NCBI GenBank assembly: GCA_027621915.1
Contig: JAQCAD010000011.1
Location: 1-64,000, forward strand
Direction of reading: 5' to 3'
DNA: 64,000 nt
DNA from: Pseudomonadota bacterium
GTDB taxonomy: Bacteria > Pseudomonadota > Gammaproteobacteria > Steroidobacterales > Woeseiaceae
A program made the position numbers and the translations under genes. Shown piece after piece: positions 17,831 to 27,641 of this stretch (its first letter is position 1; every line of letters starts with the position of its first letter). The notes beneath the pieces are model-generated. The model had not been told where the DNA came from and ran no database searches. It saw only the letters and a program-made list of their open reading frames with translations.

Positions 17831-19110
17831 CAGGGTCGTGTTTGACCGGAACCACGAACAATATATTTGTAGCTGGTCAATTGTTCTGTACCAACAGGAC
17901 CTCGCGCATGAATGCGACCCGTCGCAATACCGATTTCGGCGCCCATCCCGAACTCACCACCATCCGCAAACTGAGTCGACGCATTGTGCAACAGAATTGC
18001 ACTATCGACTTTCGCGAAAAACTGCTCCGCAGCCTCCGGGCTCGACGCCACGATGCACTCGGTATGACCAGATCCAAATTCAGATATGTGTTTTGCGGCA
18101 GCCTCCAGATCAGCAACGACACGTACGGAGATGATTGCGTCGAGATACTCTGTCGACCAGTCTTCGTCTGTTGCCGCAACTGTCGTCGGCACGAGTTGCC
18201 GAACGACCTCATCACCACGGACCTCGCAACCGGCAGCGATAAGCGCATTGCAGACGAGCGGTACCAGTCGATGTGCCGCCTCCGCATCGACGAGCACCGT
18301 TTCCGCAGCGCCGCATACGCCCGTTCGACGCATCTTCGCATTCAGCGTAATTTCAGTGGCCATTTTCGGATCGGCAGATGCGTGCAGGTAGACGTGGCAG
18401 ATGCCCTCGAGGTGGCCAATTACCGGGACTCGCGCCTCCTGTTGCACTCGCCTGATCAGGCTCTTACCGCCACGCGGCACGACAACATCAATGTACTCTG
18501 CCATCGACGACAGCAAGTAACCCACGGCAGCACGATCGGTTGTTGGTATCAATTGAATGGCATGCGGGTTAATGCCGGCTTTCCTTAGCCCGGCGACCAG
18601 GCAATGATAAATAGCCTGGTTGGAGTGAAAGCTCTCGGAACCACCTCGTAGTATCACGGCATTTCCGGATTTCAAACAAAGTGCTGCGGCATCGGCAGTT
18701 ACGTTGGGACGACTCTCGTAGATAATGCCTATGACACCGAGCGGAACACTAACGCGCTGAATCCTCAGTCCGTTCGGCCGCTCCCACTCTGCAATCACCC
18801 GGCCCAGCGCATCAGGTAATCCGCAAATCGTCAGGAGCCCGTCCGCGATAGATCTGATTCTTTCATCGTCAAGCGCGAGTCGATCAAGCAAGGCCGGTGA
18901 CAGATTAGCCGAACGGGCCGCATCCATGTCCTTGTTGTTTGCCGCTCTGATTTCGTCCCTCTGGGCGATAATAGCCGCGGCGGCCGCTTGCAAAGCCGCA
19001 TTTCTGATTTCTACGACGGTCCCGGCCAACTCACCGCCAGCCGCCTTTGCCGCAACGCCGATACCGTCCATCAACCCTCGGAGCGACTCTTTTTCAGAAG
19101 CGTCCGTCAT
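17830..19110 (-). CDS. proA: Glutamate-5-semialdehyde dehydrogenase (gamma-glutamyl phosphate reductase)
   Basis: 426 residues. Second step of proline synthesis: reduces gamma-glutamyl phosphate with NADPH. Recognisable segments are [33 protein letters not shown], the [15 protein letters not shown] segment holding the catalytic Cys, and [12 protein letters not shown]. The start overlaps the proB stop by 4 bases (ATGA), consistent with coupled translation of the two enzymes, which pass a labile intermediate. Confidence 0.97.
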   Translation of the reverse strand: MTDASEKESLRGLMDGIGVAAKAAGGELAGTVVEIRNAALQAAAAAIIAQRDEIRAANNKDMDAARSANLSPALLDRLALDDERIRSIADGLLTICGLPDALGRVIAEWERPNGLRIQRVSVPLGVIGIIYESRPNVTADAAALCLKSGNAVILRGGSESFHSNQAIYHCLVAGLRKAGINPHAIQLIPTTDRAAVGYLLSSMAEYIDVVVPRGGKSLIRRVQQEARVPVIGHLEGICHVYLHASADPKMATEITLNAKMRRTGVCGAAETVLVDAEAAHRLVPLVCNALIAAGCEVRGDEVVRQLVPTTVAATDEDWSTEYLDAIISVRVVADLEAAAKHISEFGSGHTECIVASSPEAAEQFFAKVDSAILLHNASTQFADGGEFGMGAEIGIATGRIHARGPVGTEQLTSYKYIVRGSGQTRP

Positions 19111-20231
19111 GTTCGAGCAAACAAAACCATGTCATCTCTGTGAACCAGAACAGATCTGCCCCGATATCCCAGTATTTTCTCGATCTGGTCCGAGCGACAG
19201 CCTTTGATTGCCGTAGCTTCAGCGCTGGAATAGGCTGCAAGGCCGCGACCAAGCTCTACCCCGTCGTGTCCGATAATCATGACCGCATCTCCGCGATTAA
19301 ACTGACCAGCGACTGTGGTGAGGCCGACCGGCAACAAACTCTTTCCAGCCTTTAAAGCTGCAGTCGCGCCCAGATCGAGCATAAGCTTGCCTCTGACTTC
19401 AAGAATGCCGGCGAGCCACTGCTTGCGAGCTGCGGCCGGCGATGACGACGCCGTAAAAGTCGTATGTCGGCCACCATTGAATAATGCATTGAGCGGCCTC
19501 TCGACTGCACCACTCGCGACGATGGTGGCGCATCCCGCTAGCGTCGCGATACGCGCGGCCTGGAGTTTGGTTTGCATCCCGCCACTCCCGATCGTTGATC
19601 CTGCGCCGCCCGCCATACGCATATGTTCATCACTGATCGAATCGACGACGTCAAAATATTTCGCGTCCGAATTCGCCCGTGGATCTGCACTGTAGAAGCC
19701 GTCCACGTCAGAAAGCAGTATCAGGCAATCCGCCATCACGGTCTGCGCTACCCTGGCGGCGAGCCGGTCGTTGTCGCCATATCGTAGTTCATCGGTCGCG
19801 ACAGTATCGTTCTCATTAATCACGGGAACGATTCCGAACTCCAGCAACTTCTCGAGCGTACCTCTCGCATTGAGAAAGCGACGTTTGATTTCCGTATCAT
19901 CCGGTGTCAGCAGTATCTGCGCTACCTTGATGTCGTGACGGGATAACGCATTCTGATATGCGTGGACGAGCTGAACCTGCCCCGCCGCAGCAGCCGCCTG
20001 CAATTCTTCGAGCCGGGCTCGCCTGCGATCGATTCCCAGTACAAGTGCGCCTATCGCAACTGCGCCGGAAGTAACGATCAGGACCTGATGACCGTTATTA
20101 CGAAGAATATTTACATCATCAGCGAGATCATCGAGCCATTTGCGGTTGAGTTGTTTTCGCTCATCGGCCAGTAGCGTCGAACCTATCTTGATCACCAGTC
20201 GGCGCAAGTCGCCAAGTACGGGATTTGCCAC
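19107..20231 (-). CDS. proB: Glutamate 5-kinase
   Basis: 374 residues: amino-acid-kinase domain (about 1-260) followed by a PUA domain, the usual ProB architecture. Motifs: [40 protein letters not shown] and [15 protein letters not shown]. First step of proline synthesis, usually inhibited by proline. GTG start at 20231, 9 bases after the ilvN stop, so probably co-transcribed with ilvN. Confidence 0.97.
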   Translation of the reverse strand: MANPVLGDLRRLVIKIGSTLLADERKQLNRKWLDDLADDVNILRNNGHQVLIVTSGAVAIGALVLGIDRRRARLEELQAAAAAGQVQLVHAYQNALSRHDIKVAQILLTPDDTEIKRRFLNARGTLEKLLEFGIVPVINENDTVATDELRYGDNDRLAARVAQTVMADCLILLSDVDGFYSADPRANSDAKYFDVVDSISDEHMRMAGGAGSTIGSGGMQTKLQAARIATLAGCATIVASGAVERPLNALFNGGRHTTFTASSSPAAARKQWLAGILEVRGKLMLDLGATAALKAGKSLLPVGLTTVAGQFNRGDAVMIIGHDGVELGRGLAAYSSAEATAIKGCRSDQIEKILGYRGRSVLVHRDDMVLFART

Positions 20232-20240
20232 GTTGACGCC

Positions 20241-20762
20241 CTAACCGGTTAGCCGGTGATGCCTAGCATACGATGACAGAGTAACCTCTCCCTTGGACAC
20301 CGCAACGCTGCCGCTTCTCGCGACGGCAGAAAGTTCGCCTATTCGTCCCGCGGCCCGTACAAATTCATCGATCATTGCAGGTTTGCCTGTGAGCTGAATG
20401 GTGCAGCTGATTTGTGCATCGTCGAGAATGTCGGCGCCGAACTCTTTCGCCAGCCCGATCACCTTGGCGTAACCTCCGGTCTGCAACTTCAATTTCAGAA
20501 TTGCAAGTTCGCGTTCAAAGTGTTCGCCGAGCGTCATGTCATGAATATTGACGACATCAACCAATTTCGCCAGCTGGGTATTGAGCTGGGCGATCGCTTT
20601 ATCCGACCCGGAAATAACCAGCGTAACCCGCGACACTAACGGGTCATCCGTTGGCGCCACGTTGAGCGTGTCGATGTTGTAGCCGCGATTCGAAAATAAT
20701 CCTGTCATTCGAGTCAGGGCACCGACTTCATTTTGCAGAAGAACAGATATTACATGTCGCAT
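20241..20762 (-). CDS. ilvN: Acetolactate synthase small (regulatory) subunit
   Basis: 173 residues with an N-terminal ACT domain (NEVGALTRMTGLFSNRGYN, then TLNVAPTDDPLVSRVTL) and the C-terminal ALS_ss region. It binds the large subunit and confers valine feedback control. Length and sequence fit the IlvH/IlvN type. Unusually, it is divergent from its large subunit (20922) instead of downstream of it, and it leads the proBA-glpD operon. Confidence 0.96.
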   Translation of the reverse strand: MRHVISVLLQNEVGALTRMTGLFSNRGYNIDTLNVAPTDDPLVSRVTLVISGSDKAIAQLNTQLAKLVDVVNIHDMTLGEHFERELAILKLKLQTGGYAKVIGLAKEFGADILDDAQISCTIQLTGKPAMIDEFVRAAGRIGELSAVARSGSVAVSKGEVTLSSYARHHRLTG

Positions 20763-20849
20763 TGGCGGCTCGTTCAGGGATCCGGCGTTTAGGTGCGGAT
20801 GAAACCATTGGCAGGTCGACCAACGGATGATGTTGGCGCACTTGGTCGC

Positions 20850-20866
20850 TTATTGCAATGCAATAA
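20850..20866. promoter_or_regulatory. Perfect 17-base palindrome between ilvN and ilvB
   Basis: TTATTGCA-A-TGCAATAA: two 8-base arms around one central A. It lies about 88 bases upstream of the ilvN start and 56 upstream of the ilvB start, where a shared operator would be expected. The regulator is unknown. An Lrp/AsnC-type or other dimeric regulator of branched-chain synthesis would be reasonable, as inference. Confidence 0.5.
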
Positions 20867-20921
20867 CATTTAGTAAACACTCCACAGAAATCCGGCACTT
20901 ACGAAACATTCCGAATAGACC

Positions 20922-22772
20922 ATGTCTACAGAGCTCGACGCCAGTCCGATGAAAAAACACCCACTTGCGGGTACCCGAATGAGCGGCGCCGACGTCGTCG
21001 TGCAGGTGCTTGCCGATGAGAACGTGGATACTTTATTTGGCTACTCGGGCGGCGCCATTCTTCCGACTTATGACGCTGTTTTTCGTTTCAACGACAAGCA
21101 CCGACTGCCCAATGGCAAATCACCGATGTCACTCATCGTTCCGGCGAACGAGCAAGGCGCGGGATTCATGGCGGCCGGTTATGCCAGAGCCAGCGGGAAC
21201 GTAGGCGTTGTCATGGTGACTTCAGGACCTGGTGCCACTAACACAGTGACGCCAGTTCGGGACTGCATGGCAGATTCCGTGCCTATAGTCGTTATCTGTG
21301 GACAGGTTCCAACACACGCAATCGGCACCGACGCGTTTCAGGAGGCACCGGTTTCCGCAATTATGGGTGCGATTGCCAAACACGTGTTCCTGGTGACCGA
21401 TCCGACTCGACTGGAGGCTACGATCAGGTCGGCATTCGAAATCGCGAGAACAGGTCGGCCCGGCCCCGTCGTCATCGATATCCCAAAGGATGTGCAGAAC
21501 TGGGAAGGCGAATTTACCGGCACTGGTTCGTTGCCTCTGCATGGATATCGGGCGAGGTTGCATAGTGTTCTGAATAATCGCCTGGATGACCACGCATGTG
21601 AACGTTTGTACAAGATGCTGGCCGAATCCGAACGTCCATTGATCTACGCCGGAGGCGGTGTCATCAATGGCAACGCGACGAAGCCAATGCGGCGTTTCGC
21701 CAATGCTCACGGAATACCCGTCGCAACGACGTTGATGGCGCTCGGCGCAAGCGACACGAAACATCCACTGTCACTACACATGCTTGGAATGCACGGTACC
21801 GCATTCGCAAATTACGCGGTGGAGGACTGCGATTTCCTGATCACCATCGGAGCCAGGTTTGATGACCGGGTCGCGGGCGATCCGAACAACTTTGCACCAA
21901 ACGCGAAAAACATCGCGCACTTTGATGTCGATGTATCCGAGATCGGCAAGGTGAAGAACGTCGACTGGCATCACATCGGTGTGCTTTCAAGAGATCTGGA
22001 TGACTTGCTGGCATACGGCGAGCGAATCGCTTTTCGAAAAGATTTTACGAAGTGGCATGCGGAAGTCGCCAACCTGAAAGATAAACACCGTATGAATTAC
22101 GATCGGGAAAGTGAGCTTATTCAACCGTATGCCGTCATTGAAGAGATAAATCGACTTGCAGGCGGACAGGCGATCATTTCCACAGGCGTCGGACAACACC
22201 AGATGTGGGCTGCCCAGTATTTTGATTTCAGGGAACCTCGCCTTTGGCTAACCTCCGGCAGCATGGGAACGATGGGCTTTGGGTTGCCGGCCGCAATCGG
22301 TGCACAATTCGCGCATCGGGATCGCCTCGTCATCGATATTGATGGCGACGGCAGCATGCGAATGAATATTGGTGAACTGGAAACAGCGACCACCTACGGA
22401 CTGCCGATAAAAGTTGTCGTTTTCAATAATTTTGGAGACGGCATGGTTCGCCAGTGGCAGAAGCTGTTTTACCAGGGGCGCATGTCTGGTAGCGATAAAT
22501 CACTGCACAGGAAGGATTTTGTCAAGACTGCGGAAGCGGACGGATTCAAGTTCGCGAAGAGGCTGGATAACAAAGACGACCTGCAGGCTGTCATCAAAGA
22601 ATTCATCGACTTTTCCGGGCCAGCATTCCTGGAGGTCATCATCGATCCCGATGCGGGCGTTTATCCAATGGTCGGACCCGGGTTGAGCTATGCGAAAATG
22701 ATAACCGGGGACTACATCGTTAGCCGTGATACACCGGACGACGAGCAACCGGGACCGAGTGAGATGTTTTAG
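20922..22772 (+). CDS. ilvB: Acetolactate synthase large (catalytic) subunit
   Basis: 616-residue ThDP enzyme making acetolactate or acetohydroxybutyrate, the first common step of valine, leucine and isoleucine synthesis. Seen: the ThDP-activating Glu in VPANEQGAGFMAAGYARA, SGPGATNTVTPVRDCMADS, the middle FAD-binding domain with GARFDDRVAGDPNNF, and the ThDP/Mg motif GDGSMRMNIGELETA. About 25 extra N-terminal residues precede GADVVVQVL. It is divergent from ilvN. No attenuator leader peptide was recognised upstream. Confidence 0.96.
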   Translation: MSTELDASPMKKHPLAGTRMSGADVVVQVLADENVDTLFGYSGGAILPTYDAVFRFNDKHRLPNGKSPMSLIVPANEQGAGFMAAGYARASGNVGVVMVTSGPGATNTVTPVRDCMADSVPIVVICGQVPTHAIGTDAFQEAPVSAIMGAIAKHVFLVTDPTRLEATIRSAFEIARTGRPGPVVIDIPKDVQNWEGEFTGTGSLPLHGYRARLHSVLNNRLDDHACERLYKMLAESERPLIYAGGGVINGNATKPMRRFANAHGIPVATTLMALGASDTKHPLSLHMLGMHGTAFANYAVEDCDFLITIGARFDDRVAGDPNNFAPNAKNIAHFDVDVSEIGKVKNVDWHHIGVLSRDLDDLLAYGERIAFRKDFTKWHAEVANLKDKHRMNYDRESELIQPYAVIEEINRLAGGQAIISTGVGQHQMWAAQYFDFREPRLWLTSGSMGTMGFGLPAAIGAQFAHRDRLVIDIDGDGSMRMNIGELETATTYGLPIKVVVFNNFGDGMVRQWQKLFYQGRMSGSDKSLHRKDFVKTAEADGFKFAKRLDNKDDLQAVIKEFIDFSGPAFLEVIIDPDAGVYPMVGPGLSYAKMITGDYIVSRDTPDDEQPGPSEMF

Positions 22773-22779
22773 CAGGTCA

Positions 22780-24090
22780 CTAGGTGCTCTTGTCACTCGT
22801 CGGCAGACCGACAATTCTGTTTCTTCCTTTGTGCTTTGCCTGATACAAGCGCGTATCCGCATCGCTCAGAACGCTTGTTCGACGTGAATTAACGCCGACT
22901 TCTGCTATTCCGAAACTGATTGTGATGTTAATGCCATCAGCGATACTCGACCAGTTCATTTTTTCGACGGCATTTCGTATCTGGGAACAAATTTGTTCAG
23001 CAAATTCCGCATTCGTGTCAGGAAAACACAAAAGAAACTCTTCTCCACCGTATCGCGCTACGACGTCCGTTTTGCGGCATCGATTTACGAGGATTTCGGC
23101 AACCCTGCGGAGGACCTCGTCCCCGGCTGCGTGTGAGTAGCTATCATTGACTTGCTTGAAATGGTCGATATCTGCAAGCGCGATAGTGAACTCCCGATCG
23201 TGGCGTTTCGAGCTTTCTATTTCGCGCTGCAAAAAATCGTCCGCATAGCGCCGATTGAACAATCCCGTTAGTTTGTCGTGCGTTGCCTGACGCTCCAGTT
23301 CAAGCGACTTGATTCTGAGCTCTTCTGTCCTGGCGTCTACCAAAACCTCCAGCTTCGTTCGCATGTCGGCATATTGTTTCAGCACGAGCATGCCGAGGCC
23401 CATTGCAAAAAGGAAAAGCGCGAAAATCGGGAATTCCATCCTTGCGAACACGATCGCTACCAGTATTGCCAGCGGCACTGACGCGAGCTCGACTCCTACG
23501 GAAAAAATATTCAACATTGATAACGGATCTTTCTTTCGCAGAAACATCATCGCTGCCATGAAACCGTCGTTCATGACCTGCATACTGAGCATCAGCAACA
23601 GCAATAGCCCTCCCACACGCATGTCGAGGTTCAGTAGTGGAATCGGGCCACCCAGATAGGCAAACAGGGATCCACAGGAAAGAATGACCAGAATCGTCAT
23701 ACCGGCGTTATGAAACGATGCCGTCGCAACGTCACGTGGCGTTACACCTCTCCAGATGCGATGAAGTGGATAAATCAGCGAGGCGAGCCCGTTTATCCAG
23801 GCGGCATCAACCGGCCCGAGGACAAGGATGCTGGAAATTTGTGCGACCCGATCGAAGGAAACATGGCCGAATCCGGGCCGTGCGTATCCCATCGTGATCG
23901 TAAAAATTCCGAACACGAGAAAAAAAAGTGCCGTCCCCCAACTGAATTGGCCGACGAGTATGCCGACTCGCGTTGCAATGAAATACAACGCAGTCATAGC
24001 TACCGCGAATGACGTCAATGCGAACACCAGGTCGGCGCGCCATACTGTCTTGTCGACCGCTGGTTCGCTATTTGTCATTTCAGTTTCCAT
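22780..24090 (-). CDS. Membrane-bound diguanylate cyclase (GGDEF)
   Basis: 436 residues. Residues 15 to about 240 hold seven or so membrane helices, a possible sensor of unrecognised type. A short coiled linker (EELRIKSLELERQATHD) leads to a GGDEF domain starting at KLTGLFNRRYADDFL with active-site RYGGEEF. The signature is intact, so c-di-GMP synthesis is expected. An RxxD inhibitory motif was not evident. The gene is convergent with ilvB, 7 bases between stops. Confidence 0.93.
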   Translation of the reverse strand: METEMTNSEPAVDKTVWRADLVFALTSFAVAMTALYFIATRVGILVGQFSWGTALFFLVFGIFTITMGYARPGFGHVSFDRVAQISSILVLGPVDAAWINGLASLIYPLHRIWRGVTPRDVATASFHNAGMTILVILSCGSLFAYLGGPIPLLNLDMRVGGLLLLLMLSMQVMNDGFMAAMMFLRKKDPLSMLNIFSVGVELASVPLAILVAIVFARMEFPIFALFLFAMGLGMLVLKQYADMRTKLEVLVDARTEELRIKSLELERQATHDKLTGLFNRRYADDFLQREIESSKRHDREFTIALADIDHFKQVNDSYSHAAGDEVLRRVAEILVNRCRKTDVVARYGGEEFLLCFPDTNAEFAEQICSQIRNAVEKMNWSSIADGINITISFGIAEVGVNSRRTSVLSDADTRLYQAKHKGRNRIVGLPTSDKST

Positions 24091-24211
24091 ATCAAAACGA
24101 TAGTGACTGCTGGCGATCGTATTGACTGCCTAGTGCCTCACAATTTCCGTCCCGGATAAAAGTTCCGGACTAACGCGCGATCGAAAGCGCGTTTGGCAGG
24201 AGCTTATCAAT

Positions 24212-24239
24212 TTGACATAAGGCAGTCTGGCCTTATCCG
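24212..24239 (+). promoter_or_regulatory. Possible promoter with overlapping inverted repeat
   Basis: TTGACA (24212-24217) is followed 16 bases later by the weak -10 candidate TATCCG. The spacer holds the inverted repeat ATAAGGC-6-GCCTTAT (24217-24236). It lies about 100 bases before the lipoprotein start at 24336. The -10 match is poor, so this is tentative. Confidence 0.3.
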
Positions 24240-24335
24240 TGATCGTTGTCACTCCGTGCTCCGCTCGACCCGAATAGACTCGGACAATCTAGCGAGGGCT
24301 TTTCGTTGCCCGCGCCCGACACTCTGGAGTACGCC

Positions 24336-25343
24336 ATGAATCGCCGATACGCAATCTTCCTGTCCGCTTCATTGATAATGTCTGCATGTGATGGCGGTGC
24401 AGGATTTACCGGCGCTGCGGGTCAGCCGCCCGGAAGTACGCCGGATCCGCTCGGGCTTAACGCTGTCAATGCCAGGCAGGCCGCCAGCGTCGCCTTTGGT
24501 TCGACATTGAAATCCATTGGAACCGGTCAGTTAATTGGTGGCAGCGCAATTGCATCCTCACCGTCGAATGAGTTTCAGAAGCCGCAGCTGCAACGATCGA
24601 TGTCCGGTCTGCTCGCGCGCGCCGCCCCAAAACTTCCCGGAGGCCCTGCAACCGCGCCGATTGGCCCTTTCACAGAACCTTGCCTGGTAGACGGGATGTT
24701 AGATATTTCGGGCGATCTTGCGACCGGCCTTCCATACAGCGTTGGCGACACAATTAACGTCGACGCCACAGATTGTGACGATGGCTTTGGTGAGGTGGTG
24801 AACGGCAGAATGGAAATAACCGTTACCGCCTACTCAGGCGATATATTGTTTGGACCAACTTATCTTATTGAAATGTCCGTGTTGCTCATCGACTACGAAG
24901 TGGCGACTGCGGCAGATACCATCGTGACTAACGGAGATGCAACCGTACTATTTGACACGACCGGCGACCCGCTTATCACGATGTCGATCAGCGGAAGTTC
25001 GTTGAATACAACGTCACTCGGCAGCTCGGAAACAATCAGCAATTTTCTTACCAGTCAGACCGTCGATATCAGCATCAGTCCTGAACCATATACGCTGGCT
25101 GCGTCCGGAACTGTCGCGAGCTCACTACTTGCAGGCTCGATCAGCTATACGACAACCGTAACCTTCCAGGGAGCGGGTGCCAATAATCCTTTTGCAGGTG
25201 AAATGCTGATCACCGGCGCGAATGGTGGTGCGGTCAAGCTCATCGCCCTGGACGAAATCAACGTTCGCATCATGACTGATGCCGATGGCGACGGAACATT
25301 TGAATCGACGGAAGATACTACCTGGGCCGATATCACCTCGTAA
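24336..25343 (+). CDS. Predicted lipoprotein of unknown function
   Basis: 335 residues. The ATG at 24336 has GGAG seven bases upstream and opens a signal peptide ending in the lipobox IMSAC. The mature protein is Gly/Thr/Ser-rich and largely beta-stranded, with a Cys pair around EPCLVDGMLDIS and DATDCDDGFGEVV. It ends in an acidic segment DADGDGTFESTEDT that resembles a calcium-binding loop. No family recognised. Probably an outer-membrane-anchored surface or periplasmic protein. Confidence 0.75.
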   Translation: MNRRYAIFLSASLIMSACDGGAGFTGAAGQPPGSTPDPLGLNAVNARQAASVAFGSTLKSIGTGQLIGGSAIASSPSNEFQKPQLQRSMSGLLARAAPKLPGGPATAPIGPFTEPCLVDGMLDISGDLATGLPYSVGDTINVDATDCDDGFGEVVNGRMEITVTAYSGDILFGPTYLIEMSVLLIDYEVATAADTIVTNGDATVLFDTTGDPLITMSISGSSLNTTSLGSSETISNFLTSQTVDISISPEPYTLAASGTVASSLLAGSISYTTTVTFQGAGANNPFAGEMLITGANGGAVKLIALDEINVRIMTDADGDGTFESTEDTTWADITS

Positions 25344-25402
25344 CAGGCGCGCCAAATCCGGCGGTATGAGGTTATCATCGACGTTTTAGGGAACGTAAAA
25401 CG

Positions 25403-25822
25403 ATGTCCTCAGCCAAATTTCGCGGAAGCTGTCTTTGCGGCGCGGTCAGCTACGAGATAACCGGTACTCCTTTCGATTTTTATCACTGTCACTGTCTGCG
25501 CTGCCGTAAAGCGAACGGAACAGGACACGCAAGCAACGTACTCCTTAAACCCGACACTGCGACCTGGATTTCCGGCGAAGAGAATATTGGCGGATTCAAG
25601 ATTCCGGACGCCAAGCGATTCCGGACAGCATTCTGCAAAACCTGTGGCAGTCCCTTGCCCAGAGTCGCGCCGGACCTGAGTATCGCGGTGATTCCCGCCG
25701 GTTCGCTCGATGGCGATCCGCCGTTGCAACCAACCGCCAGGATTTTCTGGGACTCGAGGGCCGACTGGTCATGCGACACGGGCAAAATTCCCACCTGGCC
25801 AGAATACCCGCAGAAATCCTGA
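25403..25822 (+). CDS. GFA family zinc protein
   Basis: 139 residues of the glutathione-dependent formaldehyde-activating enzyme/CENP-V fold. Cys residues at SCLCGAV, HCHCLRCRK and FCKTCGS form the family's zinc-binding set. AGGGA lies about 10 bases before the ATG. Most members have no proven substrate, so formaldehyde activity is not claimed. Confidence 0.9.
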   Translation: MSSAKFRGSCLCGAVSYEITGTPFDFYHCHCLRCRKANGTGHASNVLLKPDTATWISGEENIGGFKIPDAKRFRTAFCKTCGSPLPRVAPDLSIAVIPAGSLDGDPPLQPTARIFWDSRADWSCDTGKIPTWPEYPQKS

Positions 25823-25913
25823 TTCGTAATGCGAGCGTCGTTGTTGCCAGCGACATAACTCGGTATTCTGCCCGGCCAGACAAGAAACAAACGATGATGT
25901 TGGAGTACAACCC

Positions 25914-26723
25914 ATGAGCCACAACAAACTAATCTTAATTTTGGCCGGGTCAGCCTTATTGCTGACAGCTTGCGGTCAGTCAGAAACGGATACGCCGGCA
26001 CCAGCTGAACCCGCGGCGGCCGTTGAAGCAACCGCCATGCCTTCGATGATGGACCTTGGAGCAGCGCTCGCTACCGCTGATCGATCGGACGAAGACAAGG
26101 CCAGGGACGCTGGTCGCAAACCTGCCGAAGTACTTGAATTTCTTGGAATCGTACCCGGTATGAATGTGGTCGATCTGATGGCAGCCGGTGGCTGGTATTC
26201 CGAAGTGCTGTCAATTGCCGTCGGCGAAGGCGGCTCTGTCGATGCGCAGAACTCGCCGCTGATCCTGAGTTTCCGCGATGGAGCCTACGGCGTGGCGCTC
26301 AGCGAGCGCATTGGTGACCGCCTGAGGAATGTCACACGAGTAGACTCGAACTGGGCAGAACTCGGTGCTTCTGGCGCGCAGTATGATGCCGCCTTGTCGG
26401 CTTTAAATATTCATGACGCTTATTACCTTGAATCGCCGGAGGCTGCTGCACAAATGCTCGCGTCCGTCTATACCGTGTTGAAGCCAGGCGGCGTCATGGG
26501 GATCATCGACCACGTGGGTGCCGCAGACGGCGACAATGGCTCGCTCCATCGGATCGAAAAAGCGCTGGTGGTCAAATTGGCAACCGCTGCCGGATTTATG
26601 CTTGAAGGCGAAAGCGACATACTTGCGAACGGTGAAGATGATCACACGCAAGGCGTATTTTCGGAAGGTATCCGCGGTCAAACCGACCGGTTCCTGTTGA
26701 GCTTTCGCAAGCCGGCAATGTAG
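25914..26723 (+). CDS. Methyltransferase-like lipoprotein
   Basis: 269 residues. A signal peptide with lipobox LLTAC is followed by an Ala/Pro linker and a class I methyltransferase-like domain from about residue 60: VPGMNVVDLMAAGGWYSEVL resembles the SAM-binding motif I, and LKPGGVMGIIDHVG motif IV/V. Methyltransferases are normally cytoplasmic because SAM is; an exported lipoprotein form is a known but unexplained family. The expected acidic residue at the end of strand 2 is not obvious. Enzymatic activity is therefore uncertain. Confidence 0.82.
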   Translation: MSHNKLILILAGSALLLTACGQSETDTPAPAEPAAAVEATAMPSMMDLGAALATADRSDEDKARDAGRKPAEVLEFLGIVPGMNVVDLMAAGGWYSEVLSIAVGEGGSVDAQNSPLILSFRDGAYGVALSERIGDRLRNVTRVDSNWAELGASGAQYDAALSALNIHDAYYLESPEAAAQMLASVYTVLKPGGVMGIIDHVGAADGDNGSLHRIEKALVVKLATAAGFMLEGESDILANGEDDHTQGVFSEGIRGQTDRFLLSFRKPAM

Positions 26724-26732
26724 TGCTCCGTC

Positions 26733-26761
26733 GGCTGCCGTGGTCGAAAGCCACGGCAGCC
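26733..26761 (+). terminator. Strong hairpin after the methyltransferase-like gene
   Basis: Perfect 11-bp stem GGCTGCCGTGG / CCACGGCAGCC with a seven-base loop (26744-26750), starting 10 bases after the stop codon. No T run follows on either strand. It may terminate transcription, protect the 3' end, or lower expression of the transporter gene that starts 35 bases later. Confidence 0.5.
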
Positions 26762-26795
26762 ATTCGGTATTGCGCAGCACAGTAACAGCGTCCCG

Positions 26796-27641
26796 GTGAT
26801 AAGGGCGATCGCCTGCACTTCCGTCGCAATGCTCGCTTTCGCGGGCAACTCGATCATTTGCAGACTTGCCCTTCGAGACGCTGAAATTGATCCTGCGAGC
26901 TTCACCTCGATTCGCCTGGTCTCCGGGGCCGCTACGCTGATACTGATTTTTGCCGCAATGCGGCGTGGCCAATCGCCGCAAACTCACGGCAGCTGGGCAT
27001 CCGCGGCGATGCTTTTTCTTTATGCGATCTGTTTTTCCTATGCGTATGTGTCACTGAGTGCCGGCGCGGGCGCCCTGATATTGTTCGGTTTTGTCCAGGC
27101 AACGATGATCACAATTGGAATCTGGTCTGGCGATCGACCGAGTACGATGGAATGGCTGGGTTGGATAGTCGCGATTGGCGGTCTGGTCTGGCTGCTTCTG
27201 CCGGGCGTAGCAGCGCCGCCAGCGGCAGGCGCCGCATTGATGGCTATCGCCGGCGTCGCATGGGGAATTTATTCAATCCGCGGCCGAAGCGAATCGGATT
27301 CACTGGCATCCACTACGACCAATTTCACGCTGAGCGTGGTCATGATTCTGATACTGACGGCCGTTACGTTTTCGGGCGCAGAGTTTTCGCAACGGGGAAT
27401 CACATTGGCCGTGGTGTCCGGCGCGCTAACGTCCGGGCTGGGCTACGTCACCTGGTACGCGGCGCTCGAATTCTTAAGTCCCATGCGAGCCGCGCTGGTG
27501 CAGCTGTCGGTTCCGGCCATAGCATCGTCAGGCGGTGTACTGCTGCTGGACGAAACCCTGTCTTTTCGATTGATAATCTCTTCAGGGCTCGTACTGGGCG
27601 GAATCAGCCTGGCTCTGACCCAAAAATCATCGCGGCAGTAA
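26796..27641 (+). CDS. DMT superfamily (EamA) transporter
   Basis: 281 residues, about ten membrane helices in two EamA repeats. Recognisable: LAFAGNSIICRLALR in the first repeat, WLGWIVAIGGLVWLLLPG between repeats, and YAALEFLSPMRAALVQLSVP in the second. Inner-membrane exporter or importer of small metabolites; the substrate cannot be predicted. GTG start at 26796 with AGGG-like sequence weak or absent, so the start is less sure than the body. Confidence 0.88.
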   Translation: MIRAIACTSVAMLAFAGNSIICRLALRDAEIDPASFTSIRLVSGAATLILIFAAMRRGQSPQTHGSWASAAMLFLYAICFSYAYVSLSAGAGALILFGFVQATMITIGIWSGDRPSTMEWLGWIVAIGGLVWLLLPGVAAPPAAGAALMAIAGVAWGIYSIRGRSESDSLASTTTNFTLSVVMILILTAVTFSGAEFSQRGITLAVVSGALTSGLGYVTWYAALEFLSPMRAALVQLSVPAIASSGGVLLLDETLSFRLIISSGLVLGGISLALTQKSSRQ

